Assembly (NCBI GenBank): GCA_963978905.1
Contig: OZ022261.1
Location: forward strand, 6,697,992-6,761,991
Reading direction: 5' to 3'
From: Trichostrongylus colubriformis
Taxonomy: Eukaryota > Nematoda > Chromadorea > Rhabditida > Trichostrongylidae
Length of the DNA stretch: 64,000 bases
Shown: positions 1 through 13,300 of the stretch, in pieces
How positions within the stretch are numbered: the stretch's first letter is position 1
How the letters are laid out: every line of letters begins with the position of its first letter
Position numbers and translations under genes: made by a program
The notes under the pieces: model-generated
Seen by the model: the letters and a program-made list of their open reading frames with translations, nothing else
What the model was told of the DNA's origin: nothing
Databases searched by the model: none

Positions 1-35
1 CACAAAAACGCATTTTCCGTGGACGATTCCTTTAA
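1..35 (+). mobile_element. Right terminus of a TTAA palindromic MITE (family A), cut by the window edge
   Basis: The first 35 bases match the right end of the four complete family A elements at 20155, 37352, 47465 and 50881. They finish with the same terminal motif (GGACGATTCCTTTAA) including the TTAA target. The rest of the element lies outside the window. Confidence 0.85.
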
Positions 36-498
36 AGACACCAGAAGGGGGTAATTTTGGCTTACGGTAAAACAGACGTAGTGTGGACGAGTTTAAGTGG
101 CCGCCATTACACAAACTCGCCAATTTGACGCCTTGGCATGGTGCCAAAAGGAGATGCTTCTATTATAAATTTGTTTTTCCTTTTACTTTTTACTTTGTTT
201 CTTCTTATATTGTTTCTAGATGTAATTGCATGAATGCTAATGTAGTTAAGAATGGCCACTCCACTGCGCTGGGAGTCAGGTGCTACAACTAACGTTGGCC
301 CACGGCCCGTCTCCTACAGCGGACAACTCGGAATGGATGCGTGATGCGAATGGGATGCGAATACACACCGCAGCGTCGCGCTTTTGAGTCCGGTTTTTTT
401 TTTTCGCCTATTATCGCTTCTAACCTTGAGTGTTCATTACAAAATGCTCATTTCTTTGCATCTTCCTCTTGTTTCGGACCCCCTTCCGGTTCCTTTAA
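36..498 (+). repeat. Dispersed repeat family B, copy 1
   Basis: This segment is repeated in inverted orientation at 48379-48846 with high identity over about 465 bases. Homology begins just after the TTAA at 32-35 (AGACACC...) and stops at ...GGTTCCTTTAA near 498, so this copy is bracketed by TTAA on both sides. The ends AAAGACACC and GGTTCCTTT are weakly inverted. No transposase is encoded; the short open frames are not protein-like. A non-autonomous DNA element using TTAA targets is the best reading, but the other copy is flanked by TCAA/TTGA-like bases, so the target duplication is unproven. Confidence 0.65.
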
Positions 499-3400
499 GG
501 CAGCCTCTACAGTTTGCGGTGTTGCTGCCGCTGCACGCAGCCACGCCCAGCCACCGGTACCGCAGAGTATGAAGGCGGCGTAAGGGCATACACCCGCTTG
601 TCGACTCACGACTCTGTGCAATCTTCGTGAGGCATGAACTCATTTTTTACCAAAAGTCTTCTCTGCAGTCAGCTGTCAGGGTTATAGCACAAGCGTAGAG
701 GACTGTGAAGTACTTAACTGCTGAGCCTTTCTCTCGAAGGGACCTTTCGTCCACGAGCAGGAACTACTGTAGTGACCTTCAGAAGCTCTGGTGGTTTACT
801 TACGATTGTTTACTTGCTGCTTCTTGTGGTTTGCACCACCTTTAGGCCTTTTTGCTCAGGGTATGCAATTACCCACCCAGACATGAAGTTGGGTTTTCTA
901 CGTGCAACTTCTCCTACAAGACATCCATATCGGTGTATCTTGCCTTGACTCCGTCGAACAGTCTTTTGTGTGACGAGACCTCTGGGCTTAGTATCGCTGC
1001 TAGCTTATGTAAGCTTACTTCTTTCGTTTCACTACTTTTGAGCCCACCTGCTCCGAAACTACGCGGTTTTATCTCCTCTGAAGCCACGTCATGTCTCATC
1101 CACCTTCACCATCGCACATCTCAAAATAACCTCAACCATCTTCTTTCAGGTTTTCTGGACCAGATTATGAGCATCCGAAGAGGCAGATCTTTACCTTCTT
1201 CTGGAACCACTCTCTCCAGCACCTTCGTTTTCTTGACAGCAATGTGGCAATGTCTGCTAGGGCGTTTGCGGTGTAACCAGCATCTCCTTCGACAGTATCC
1301 TGATTCCCTTCACAGTTCCCTATTTTCTTGTCAGTACAAGGCTACTTCTGTTTATTCTTCTGCTCTGGTATAGGCAATCTCTGTTCTACTAGTCCCGAAA
1401 TAGTGCTACAGACTGCTAGGGCATAGCCGGTTGATAACCCATTTGCTTTCAATGTTCGAACGCAAATCTCCCTCCTCACATCCCTTTCAGCTCTCTTCTG
1501 TCAGATCCGTGACCGCTCAGACTACGTACAGCGTTGAGGATTTCTCATGGCTTCACCGGCTCAGATGGAATTCGCATTTTTCGCCCGAGGGAACCGGCTT
1601 CTTGTACAAACGCTTGACATCTTTTCTAATCACTTCAATTGTTCCATCTGACGTATCTTACGAGGGCATAGAACTTGGGTTTGCCTGGATTTTAGGGCTG
1701 TCAATGACAGCATATCTCTAATCTTTCACAAAGCATAGATCGTTCCGTGGCCGAACCGTATTGCTTGAGTTTGAAAGTGCAGGCATGGAGAAGTTTAAGT
1801 ACCCGGTCATTATTACTCCCTCAATCTCTAGAGACGTTCGCTGCAGTTTCTCGGCCGTTTTTTTTTCGGAAAAACACTCGAAAGGCACCATGAGGAGTAT
1901 GAAACGATCTTCGATCACATATTATCTGCCGGTTCATAACCCAACACGATGACATGAATGCGTGAGACTTCGCGCTCATGATGAGAGCCCGTTGCGAACT
2001 GCGCTTAAGTCCACGCGACATCGTGATGGCTCCTCATGCGCCGCAGTCAGAAAGCCAGCTACAATGTCGCTGCTCAAAAGGATAATCTCCACTTATTGTC
2101 GTCAGTTGATTCCTGGCCTCGCCCCACAATCATCGGCAGTGGCTTGGCATGTAACCTAAACAATAGTTCACGTACCGATTATGAACAAGTCACTTTTATC
2201 TCTTAGACGGGACTGGTTTGGCTGGTTTTTCTATCCTGGGCCAAAGCTGTCCTGGAATTCGATCTGCAAGCTATGCGTAGAGGTAGCTCCAGCACTTGTG
2301 GCTAACAACATCTCCTCCTCAACATTGATATATGAAACGGTCTCAGCGTGCCAAGTGCTCAGATGCATAGAATGTTTGTACAAGGACGGGTCCAAGGAAA
2401 CCCTCCCGCCTCGAATTGCGGTGTACGGTCGCCAGAGCAATGTTATTTCAGCATCGAGCCATAACGCAAGCCTACCTCTGCATACTCAGCTGGCACTAAT
2501 CAATTTTTCATGGTCTACGAAAACCTCATTACGAAGTAAACGCCATGTTCGACTCTCTATGAACCTCGGCATTGAATCAGTGGTCCTTTCTCTGGTTTGA
2601 ACTGCACGGAGGTTCTTAACAATTTTTATTGGTTTACGTTTCAGCGGGTTCACCTTCGTCGGGATTTAGAAGGGAGGAATGTCTACGGCACATCCTACTA
2701 GAATTTTGACAGGCTACTGATTTTGAGCTGAATAGCAGCGTATACAACACCCGCAAGAAATTTAGGCAGATCCTACTAGAGGCCTGTGCCAACTGTGGGA
2801 AGGCGGATACCACGCTGAGCGGTCAGTGGAACCCGAACTGCAATTTCCGTCTAGGCAGATGGTCGATTCCCAAGCCGTCTGTTCGCAGGGCCTTGAATGA
2901 TTCGAATGATTCATATATGAGCGTCACCCGGCCACGCCTGCTATGGCATGGCAGCTCACATTCATCATGTTTGTTGGAGCCCCGCAATGTTGCCTAAACA
3001 ACGCTGTGGCTGAATGTCTCTGTTCAGGGAGTGTGTAATATTACGTCGGCAAAAGTGTGCGAAAAATTGCGGGTGTTCGACGTTTATTTGTTTGCTGACC
3101 CCTTCCGAATCAGGGCCTTGTCGTTGCTTTTCACGTTTTCTACCGTTCGTGTCTCCTCACCTCTTCCTGAATACCAAAAAGCGTCTTGGTTTGATAGTCA
3201 TTTGGTGCGAAATGTTTCTTTCATAGCTGCCAGCCTTTGATTTGATATTAGGATTGATATTGATAAATTTGCAGTTTATGTGGTGCCAGTCTGGCAAGTG
3301 TTTACCTGATTGCCGATATTTCAAGTGAAGATGTCGACAGGGGATCCACCATCCAATATCTTACCTTTAAAAATCGTGAGTAATTTTGCATTTTTCGAGT

Positions 3401-6400
3401 TTAAAAGTTTGATTGTTTGCTCTTTTTTTATTTCCACTATCGAAGCGATAAAGCGCTGCCATAAATATGATGTATTCTCGAATTTCGTTAACAATGTCAT
3501 CTCGCGTCATCGATCTCATCACTCTGGCAACGTGCCGTGGCTCATCAAGTAACTCGATTCGGTTGCCCTTAGCTGCCCTTAGCTTCCAGGATGTGGGACG
3601 TGTCCCAAACAATGCCCAATGACGTTTCGTGTGCATGTATTTCGCCGCTATAAAGCCCCTTTAGAACGCGAGGATGCTTTTGTTGAAGGCTTGATGTTAA
3701 TTATGCCTATCGGTTTTCCAATTTATTCAATGCAATTAGTTGTGGCCCAGTATCATTATTTTGTTAGCTAAACAGTTGCGATACTTGAAGAGTAATATAT
3801 TGTCTCAACTGAAACTTAGAAATTATCTGGGCTCGTAAATTAATACACATTGATCTCACGAATAGCAATTTTCCAAAGGACGTAATTGCGGAATGTGGGA
3901 AACTGCTTTCACCATAGTAATTGAAGGGATGTGAGAGTAGCTGAAAAATCCTACTCATTCCATTCATGATCTATTTATCTAGATCGCAGATATTTTTATG
4001 AAAGAGCAGCTGGCCTGTTTGCAGAAATTAAAAATGTAACTTCCACGGTTCCAATTCTCGTCGACCGCTTCATGGTGTTTTCAAATTTCAAATTAGGTAT
4101 TGTGCTAGTATCTTATTGCCTAGTAAAGTATTGCTGCTTCGGAATTCAATTGGGATGCCAACGGGGATCTAGAATAGGATACTTTACTACTAGCTTTACT
4201 GTTGTCGATAAGGACCCAATCACGAAGGAACGGAACTGGTTAGCGCGTTTCCAATAAACTTTCATACTTGATGTGAATTAGTGGTTTTTTTTGCGATGTT
4301 TCCTGTGGGAACTGTAAAGAAGTAAAATATTATGTAAATATTAACTTGAAAGACTTGCATTGGCTAAGAAAGTGCGTGTGACACGTGTTGCAGTCAACTT
4401 CTCCTACTTCTTCTAATCTTGATTGGTTCCGGAAGAAATTAGTTGCGATTCAGAATTTTCCTTTTCGCAATGTCTATGATCTATGAACTCTTCATGTCAA
4501 ATCGGACTATTTGCATACGAGCAACGCTGGTAGTACTTATTTCCAGTGAGGCGAGCGATATTTTAACCACTAAAAGTTGGCAAGTATGTGTTATACGATA
4601 TAAGTGCATACTTCAGTTTTCACCTCAATTTTTGAATGCGGAATTTGCAGATTATTGATGTATGATCTAATTGGTGCGTAATTGTTCTGTGGTGCGTTGT
4701 CAGTGCTATGTAGTAGTGCGATGGCGTCATGAAGAGAATGAGAGAATTAGACTGCAGCAGGGTGAAGCACTCATTTTGCACAAAATGCTGCAAGATCGAT
4801 TCTAGTTGCTCAATTTGCGTCCCAATGAGGTAGTATTGTCTCCTAGTTGCAGCTATCTCGTGTATGATTTTTGACCTAAAGCCATGTGTTCAGCGCAAGT
4901 TCACATTCTAACGAGTTTTTAATGCGGAAGTGTTGCAAGTGACGAGATTTTCGGGCTATTTCAATGAACATGCTGCGCATCCAGTTCGTGCCGTATCACT
5001 CATCGTTGCATTTTAAGACCCGACAAAACCTGTTCATTAAGTACGTGAAGGTGAAAAGTGTGAATACGTTTGCCATGGCGTGATTTCGTGATTTTTTTCT
5101 CGGCACTGCTTCAATTTTTACACTTTCATTATTAAGTAAGCGACTGTGACCTCACCTTTTGTGGTGGAGCGATTGTACGCTCGAAAACGTGCGGATCTAG
5201 CAGTATAGCCCAAACCCTTCTGTGTGCTGTACTAATGTCATTCAACTGCGTAATTAACTTTGCCGCCACAATTCTTGATATAGTGTACTGATAACTCTTA
5301 TCAACGCTACATTATAGTTTGATTTGGGCCGTCCGAACCTTCCTTGTCAGTTGACCTCACCGATTTGCAACGTTATCAATTGTGAGCGGATGCTTGGTCT
5401 TTCTGTGAACGCCCATATTTTGCGACGTTCTGCTTACACTTCGTTCGTGTTCGGCATCTTCTTGAAACCTGCTCTCGGCCTTCAACAAGCCTCGCCATTT
5501 TGTCATTATATCGCTCTCATTTCCGCATCCGGTTTCTGACGTTACGAGCTGTTCAACTGAAGGGCGTTCTTTTTACGTTCGGTTTGATTCAGGCAGTCGA
5601 AGTTCTTCACTTTTCAAGTTGGACACAGATCCATAATATCTATTAAACATGTGTCATTTGGTCCCGTTCTAGTTGTGTCCTGAGCAAACAGTCGATATGC
5701 GTTAAACGCGAGCTGTCATTCCTCACATCATTGTGGACTGGATTGCGCATGTCATCCCTGTTTTCACTAAAATCAAATGATTTGTTTTTGCTGTAAGGCC
5801 GTTGAACGCCGCACATTTAGAGGATTGTTGAAAGAGCTGGTATTCTTGCCTCATGATACTCTGCGCACAAAATCAGAACTATTTTCAAGACATAATGTTA
5901 ACACTCTATAGCGGCTTAACTGTACATTCTATATTTGCATTATGTTTTTCGAAATCTATTAGATTGGGCTTTTTGTTTTCTTTTGTACCTTCAGAAAAGT
6001 TGCTATATCAACTTAGTAGTATAATTGTTATGGAATTGAAGATTTGCTTCGTATTTATTTGTCAGTGATACTTCTCGGACTTTATTAAGTTCAACTAAGT
6101 CATCCACTTTTATAGCTAGTTTTCAGTTTACATTTGGCGAGCAACATTCTGCGAGAAGTGCTCTCTGCGCTCAAGTGACTACTAGACAGTAATATGTAGT
6201 TGTGGATGAGTAGGAATTTTTCGGTCTATGTTTCTGGGAGCGAAGTTCAAAGGATCCAACGACTAGCTTCTCGTTTCCTTGAACCTCCCGTACGGGTTTT
6301 CTACGCTCGCCTGTCATCTGACCTTTCACTGTGTGGTTCGAGGTCAAAACATCAATTCAAACTGAAATTGAAATTTGAAATTCGCATAGTTTGAAAATGG

Positions 6401-7286
6401 GACATACGAAGAAAGCACGGGGTGAATGGTCAGTTGTACAACAACAGACAATGCAAAACCGTTTCTGACAAGGTAGTTTTTTTGTAATTGTGCGGTATAA
6501 TTGACGAATGTTTTACTTATCAGTTGGTGCCAGCCGGTTACCGAGGGCCCATCACCGATGGCGCGCTACGGATGTACTCTGGTCGGCCGCATGAGTTCTA
6601 TTTTCTTTTTTTTGGATAGTGTTCGCTACGTTACGGTTGAATAGTTCGACGATCTGTCGAAACGAGACACTCATTCCAATCTATGGGTTGAAAGTGCTAT
6701 AGTCGCATCATGCCTTACGTGGTATGTACGAATGTGAATTGCTTCAATTGATTCGATGAGCCTGGTTGTGACCCAATCAGCGCTACCTCGATTTCTTCGA
6801 CGTTTCGAATAGAGGCATTCTTTGTTGCAGGTCGTTGCAATGCGTAAGTCGTTGCAATGTGTTTCTCGCGTAGATTCCTTTTTCATCTCCTTTTCCTCCG
6901 ACTCTGCGTTATATGCGTTTTGTGTTCTGTTAGGGATCAGTGCTGGCAGAAGCTATCACAGTTACGGCAGATTCACTTGTACTATGGCCTTGGAACGTGT
7001 TCCAGTATGTGTGGCAGAAACCCATGCCCTTTGTTCTCACTAGTGATAACGTGAACATCTCTTTGTATTAGCGGTCTATTCAACGGTCAATTATAGGTAT
7101 TCAGATGTCTTACAAACAACTTCCTTGGCAACCAGTGATCTTGAACCGTAGGCACAGATTATTGCTGTGCTATACTTTATTTCTGTTTTTCTTTCCTTTT
7201 TTTAACCGACCCTCAACTTTTTTGGTATCTCGTCGAATTGTAGTAAGATGCATAGTGATGAGTTGCCTTCTCAGCATCCACCAGTA
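499..7286. other. Region without a recognisable gene
   Basis: No exon chain, RNA gene or transposase could be supported here. Long-ish open frames at 852-1373 and 2181-2600 (+) give no family resemblance on either strand and have no consistent splice sites. A Cys-x2-Cys peptide near 2790-2850 looks like a zinc-knuckle fragment but stands alone. The part from 4000 to 7280 is AT-rich and holds the probable promoter and 5' flank of the fatty-acid transporter gene; no TATA box or initiator could be called. Confidence 0.5.
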
Positions 7287-7296
7287 ATTGTTACAG
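7287..7296 (+). other. Predicted splice or trans-splice acceptor ahead of the FATP start codon
   Basis: The sequence attgttacag ends 12 bases before the ATG at 7309. Nematode mRNAs commonly receive a spliced leader at an acceptor shortly upstream of the start codon, so this is a candidate SL addition site; a 5'-UTR intron acceptor is the alternative. The pyrimidine tract is weak. Confidence 0.4.
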
Positions 7297-7308
7297 ACCG
7301 TCGCCCAC

Positions 7309-10300
7309 ATGCCGGATACACCATCGGATGCGTTATGGCGTATTGCTGCATTCGCCTTCATAATGCTTTTATCTGGCCGTGATCGATGGTGGATAGTATT
7401 CATTTTGTATTCAATCTATCGCCTTACTCGTACGGAACTTTTCGATAGGATCCGACAGACAATAAGAAGAGATTTATCGTGAGTGATGAAGTATTCTTGG
7501 CTCATCAGGGGCAACATGGGCAAGAGGGCATCATGTTATAGGGCTCCCTTTTTTCTTCTGCAAATTCCTTTTTCTTAATTCTTAGTACCTGAAAAAACAG
7601 TGGGTTCTCATGCAGTTGTTTTTTATTTGTTGATACAACAATTTGCATATTCTATCCATTCATCAATTCTACAGTTGCCGTAGTAGTCATAATTTTTGTC
7701 GCTGTTAGGTCGTAGTAATTTTAGTCCGCATGAGCAATTTTAATTCAATTGCCTGCAGCTGCACCTGCTTGCGGAAATGAAACTTAGCAATATTAGCATT
7801 GCACTGGAATAGTCTCAGTTGTGATGTCTAAGCTCTTTTAAAAATCGCAAGAGGCGTTGAAAAATGCATAAATGCGGCGTGACAGATTTCTTCCGTTGAG
7901 CAGTGAACTCTGGATCTACTGTAGGTATTTCCAAGGGATCCTTTTTCTTTTGGCGGGACACACTGAAATCTTGAGTGAGCATATTTTTGATGTTTTCGAC
8001 CAACATGTACCCCTCAGTAAGCAACAGTTTTCAGCACAGTTGAAGACGTCTGTTTGCATTTCAGGGGTATCTACCTTCTTATACGTGTAAAATTGGATAT
8101 CAAGCGACGTTTGAATGCGAATCGTCCGATACATGAAGTGTTTTTAGAACAGGTCAGCGGGGAAAGGCTTTTTGTCGTGCTGGTGTTTCCAATCTTATTT
8201 TCCTTTATTCATACATTGTCTTCAGGTACAAAAGCATCCGCAAAAATTAGCTTGCATTGAAGTGGAAACGGGTAGACAGATCACTTATGATGAGCTCAAC
8301 AGACTCACGAATAGATATGCCAATTATTTTGACGTGAGTAACGCTTTTTTTTAATTTTTAATGGGTATGGTGACCAGGTGAACTTTTGCTCTGTAATGTT
8401 TGCTTGGACGAACGTCGATAAGATACGCTATGCGATCAACAACCGACTATCAGGATTGTCGGCCGTAGAAAGTCACATGATGTCTAATGAATTCGAATTT
8501 TTCCATCAAGAATTGAACAGAGGGCAATATTAATGTTTGCAGAGTCTAGGCTATAAGAAAGGCGATGTTGCAGCATTGTATATGGAAAACTGTATCGACT
8601 TTTTTGCGCTATGGCTAGGTTTATCGAAGGTGAAATTTTTATGAGCTTTTGGCTGAATTTCGAAATTCTTTATTATCACTTTTTCAATTGTTCTAATTCG
8701 TTACATTGCATTTTCGATTCATCACGAGAAAAGCGCTGTTCTAATTTCAGATAGGAGTAGTGTCAGCCTTTATCAATTCGCATCTCAAACTGGAACCATT
8801 GGCCTATTCTATTAATGTTGCCAAATGTAGGGCTATTATCACGTGTACAGCTCTTTTGCCCAGTAAGTTAGTTGACTTTTGAGTGTTTTTTCTTGAAAGT
8901 TTTCTGATTTGTGTACAACCAAATTTGGACTTGAGCTTCAATGCGGAATTTGGCATATTATCATGATTTTGCCTTGCTGCTTTGAAGCTTTGCCAGAAAG
9001 AAGCGTGGATAGAAATGATGTCACACATTGTTCATGGTGTTTTGATCATATTACCAGTACTAGTGTAACTGGTTGGCAACAGCGATTCATGGCGAGGTCA
9101 TGATGTGGATCAGGGAATAGGCAGAAATCCAGGAGTGATAACGCTTTTGTTTGTGTCTTGATTACGGATGACTAAAAGTGATATATGTATGTCGGGACAT
9201 CGGTATTCATCAGGCTCGCATTCATATTAAATATTAATATTCTTGCTTTTGTAGGGCTCCCATTATCTTATTTTTGTGTAGAAAACAGATTACTCACGTT
9301 TCGCCACCATGCGAATTGCAACGAAATTGTGAATCATTCAAGTCACTAGGTTTCATTCAATTTGTAGCGAACATCCTAGTTTTATATTGGAATACGACAG
9401 AATCGGTTTGATCGCCTTTTGTCTTTTGTACCATGCTATCTTGATTTCTACATTTTTCGACAGCATTCTCCATTTGATTAGATAACCGCTGTCGTTCGAA
9501 GCAAGATAGTTCGAGATAGTTGATGGGCACAGAGTGCGTCTTTATTCCATAACTACTCATGCCATACTGGCATGAACGGGTACATGAAATTCTAGTTACG
9601 GTAAAAGGATAATTCTGACAGATTATGCACTTCAAAAGATACATAGGTTCATTGGTAGTTCTGCGATATAGATACTGTCTTGTTCATTATTCATACAGCC
9701 TACAATATCGACCAATCTTATGAACTACAATAAAATTTCCAGCTCTTCGTCAATCGGTCTCACATGGATCTCTGAATATCACTGATAAAGATCTATTCGT
9801 ATCGGATGGTATAGCAGATGATGCCAGGTCATTGTCGGCTGAAATACAGCCGGTGGCAGAAACGGAACCGGTTTCGAGGAATGTTCACTTTCAAGGTAAT
9901 ACGGCATTGCACTTCGGCAATGACGCGAACGTGCTAGTTTTTTTTTCTCATGTTTCCCCTCGTCTTTACTAATCTTTCTTAACTGGAAAGCAAATCTTTA
10001 AGAATTGAGCATAGATTGTTTCTTGTTGTGCACTTTAGTGTGGAATTGGGATTGGGTTTTAAGACAATGGTTGAGGCAATTAGAATTAACGGTTCTATAA
10101 TAAAAAGAATATGGATGGCTCCACTCGCTGTGAAAGGCACACTATTAGCTTAACACCGGGTAGAACCCGCTTCAGATAACCCCTTTTGATTCGAACTCCG
10201 CCTCCAAGCGGTGGAATTCGTCGATGAGCGATTGAAGTGTGGAACCGTGGGAGTTATAGTGGAGTGATGGTTACGATATTGCTTTGCTGTCACATCGATA

Positions 10301-13300
10301 GGAATTTCGGTGCAGTGACATGTCAAAATTTCAGAATAATAGGGCCTAACCACCTTCCAACATGCACTTAATGTCAACATTCCGCTCACTTCGTGTTGAC
10401 TTCTTGTATTATTGCTTTGCTGCTCCGTATAAGAGGCACTCCACAAAGTCTACCTTCCCCCATAAATTGAGCGAAATATACGACAGGGCGGGTAAGAACT
10501 TCACTTCGCAACGGTCCCCCTTGAAGAAGCGTTTTCGTCGTTATGATTCAGTGTTCAAGTCATTAAAATAAACTAGAATCGAACCTTAATCAGTGAAAAG
10601 TTGTGAAATAACTAGAGCTACAAAATTTTTAAAGCAATTTTCGCAATTACTACATGGGCGTGTTTAGCCGTGAGTACTGCACGTGATTAAATGCGGTGCT
10701 GTGGTGTCGGTTTGTGTTAGCTTGTTATAGGAGTTTGTGTATATTGTCACGGATGTTAACATTTTGGCCTGTAACAATGATTTGATAGCACAAGTTGCAT
10801 GTCATCAAAGTGATTATACATAATTCAGATGTGTTGTGCTATGTGTACACGTCGGGTACAACCGGAAATCCAAAGCCAGCTGTCATCAAGCATTTTCGGT
10901 TTGTACAATAGTTCTAGTAGTTTTTTCCTGCGTTCTCTTGATGAGTGTTGGTGGATCAATTGAATGTTTCGGACGACTTCTGAAGGTCGTGTGTACTAAT
11001 TAGTGTCGGAGAAGGGTGTGGGGTGGGTGTGTGCCCTTATTTCAAAACTTTGCACTGCGGCTTGCGACCAGGGGCGGCATATATTAAACACAATAATCGC
11101 TTCCGAATCCATCTAAACATGGCCCCTGGCTGGCACGCATCAAGTTGCACGCCGCGGTGCGAGATCTCGATGTACGAGTACACACCTGCGTGTGATTGTT
11201 GCACGAACTGTGGTTGTTGATTGACCCTAATGACCTAGTGGTTTGAGCCGTCTACCCCTACTTATTGCTCTGTAACTGGGTACTGGAAGAGTGGTATGTG
11301 GTCGTGGTGGTCATAGCTGTGATAATCTTAGGAGCTCTTGTAAGTCGGAGATATTCCGGAAAAAATGTACATTGCCCTCTTTACAGTTACTACTTTATGG
11401 CTATGGGAGCAGGAAAAGCATTTGATATCGTCGGTGATGATATAGTCTACATCACTATGCCATTATATCATTCCGCAGCTGGTATTATGGGTGAGTTTTA
11501 TTTACGTTTTCTGCATTTTTTGGTGTTTTCGGCAATATCTCATGAAAATGGAAAGTTGACGTGAATTTGTCACATCGGCACAATAAGACGCGCAATAGGA
11601 AATAGCCCTATTTTAGAGACAGTTGCAGTAGCGGTCAAAAATATATGCGGTTTTGTATTCCAACCATAGCCTCGGTCGACGCCTTCATTTTTTATTCTTT
11701 TTTTTGTGTTTTTGAAGGCAATCGGTACACAATGAAGCAAAGCATATCAGTAGAGAGGGGTGCAGGGTGAAGGGGGAAAATCTATTTAACTGAAAACTCT
11801 GAGAATGACCAACTACGTGCCTCTGTGCTGTAAGGTGCTATCATGGATCCAGATGACGTGAACCTAAGTCCTAGTCTAATTCCGTGTCACTTTTTCCACA
11901 GCTGGTCAATTCGATAAGTTATAAGCATTTTATTGCTAATTTGATTTTTTTGATGGTTTGGTCATTGTCTTCGATTAAACAAATTTTTCATTTCACACCC
12001 TGCACCTTACCCAGCTGAGGTACCTTGCTTCATTGAGTATCAATTGCCTTCAGAACACAAAAAAAATTGAATAAGAAATATTGACGTCGACCAAAGTTAT
12101 GGTTAGAATCCAAAACCGCGTATATTTTTGAAGGCTACTGTATGGTGCCTTTGACGGAATAGGCACAGTTAAGGGAAGCATTATTTGAAGTGGGGATCCA
12201 GGTACTGGAATTGAACGATCGTAGGTTGTGATCACACACAGAAAAACCCGTGCTCTATGTTATGATAGGACCCATGTTGTAACTTGGTCGAAATTTCCAA
12301 CCTTCAGATGAGATTTTTTGTTATGTAACATGAATTAAGTGAACGATAAAGCTCTTTTGGTAGCTAATGACCAGAAATCAGCAGCTGAAATCGTATGAGC
12401 GGATTTCCTTTTTTTGGGTTTGCCATTGTGAGGTACAGATAGCGAGTTTTCTTCTCCTTCGTGCAAGGGGAAAGAAAAAGGCAGCGTGACATGAGACTGG
12501 GTTTCCTTTTCAGGAATTGGCTCGGTTATCGTATATGGAACCACAGCAGTGATTCGCAAAAAGTTCTCGGCCAGTAACTTTTGGAAGGACTGTGTCAAGT
12601 ACAATTGTACTGCAAGTCAATATATTGGTGAAATCTGCAGGTTAGCACTTTCTCACCTGCCTATGGGGAGTTTATAGATGAAATACTGTATACTAAATTA
12701 TAGTGATTCTTGAACTTAATATTTTTAGGTACCTTTTGGCCCAAAAACCTTGTGAAGAGGAAACGAAACATCGGGTTCGCCTTATGTGGGGTAATGGGCT
12801 TCGCGCTGAGATCTGGAACGAATTCGTGTCAAGATTTGGAATTAAACGTATTGGAGAACTGTATGGCTCCACTGAAGGCAATTCCAACATAGGTCAGTGG
12901 ATGTGCATGTCGTGAAATAAGGTTTTTGGCTAGGGCAGCTATGGACGATACAAAATGAAACTCTGTAAAAAATATATTGTAGAGGTAGATGAGACATCCA
13001 TTTCTAGTGTAGGAATGGTCCAACAACGAAGGCTTACGCAGCCTTTCCCATGTTTTCTACTACCGTTCACATCTTTCATGCTTAACTCTTCCTTCGACAT
13101 ACTACAGTTTTAAAACCATCGTGATACTTTCAAAAAAAAAAGCTTCATGCCTTTGTCCTATGACGATCGATCTCATCATTATAGCGGACAGCTGTCACTG
13201 TGTGCAGCAATACTACCAAATCACCTGTTACGGTATTCTTCCGTTCTTTTCCCAAGTATACAAAAATTTCGCCTTTCTGTCAACGTTTTGTCCTTTGATC

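Noticed and set aside
852..1373. 173-codon plus frame, considered as antisense of a BEL/Pao-type retrotransposon
   Set aside because: Reading both strands gave no protease, reverse transcriptase or integrase motif and no LTR pair.
2790..2850. CANCGKADTTLSGQWNPNC peptide as a retroelement zinc knuckle
   Set aside because: The Cys-x2-Cys is not followed by the His and Cys spacing of a CCHC knuckle, and no neighbouring gag or pol sequence was found.
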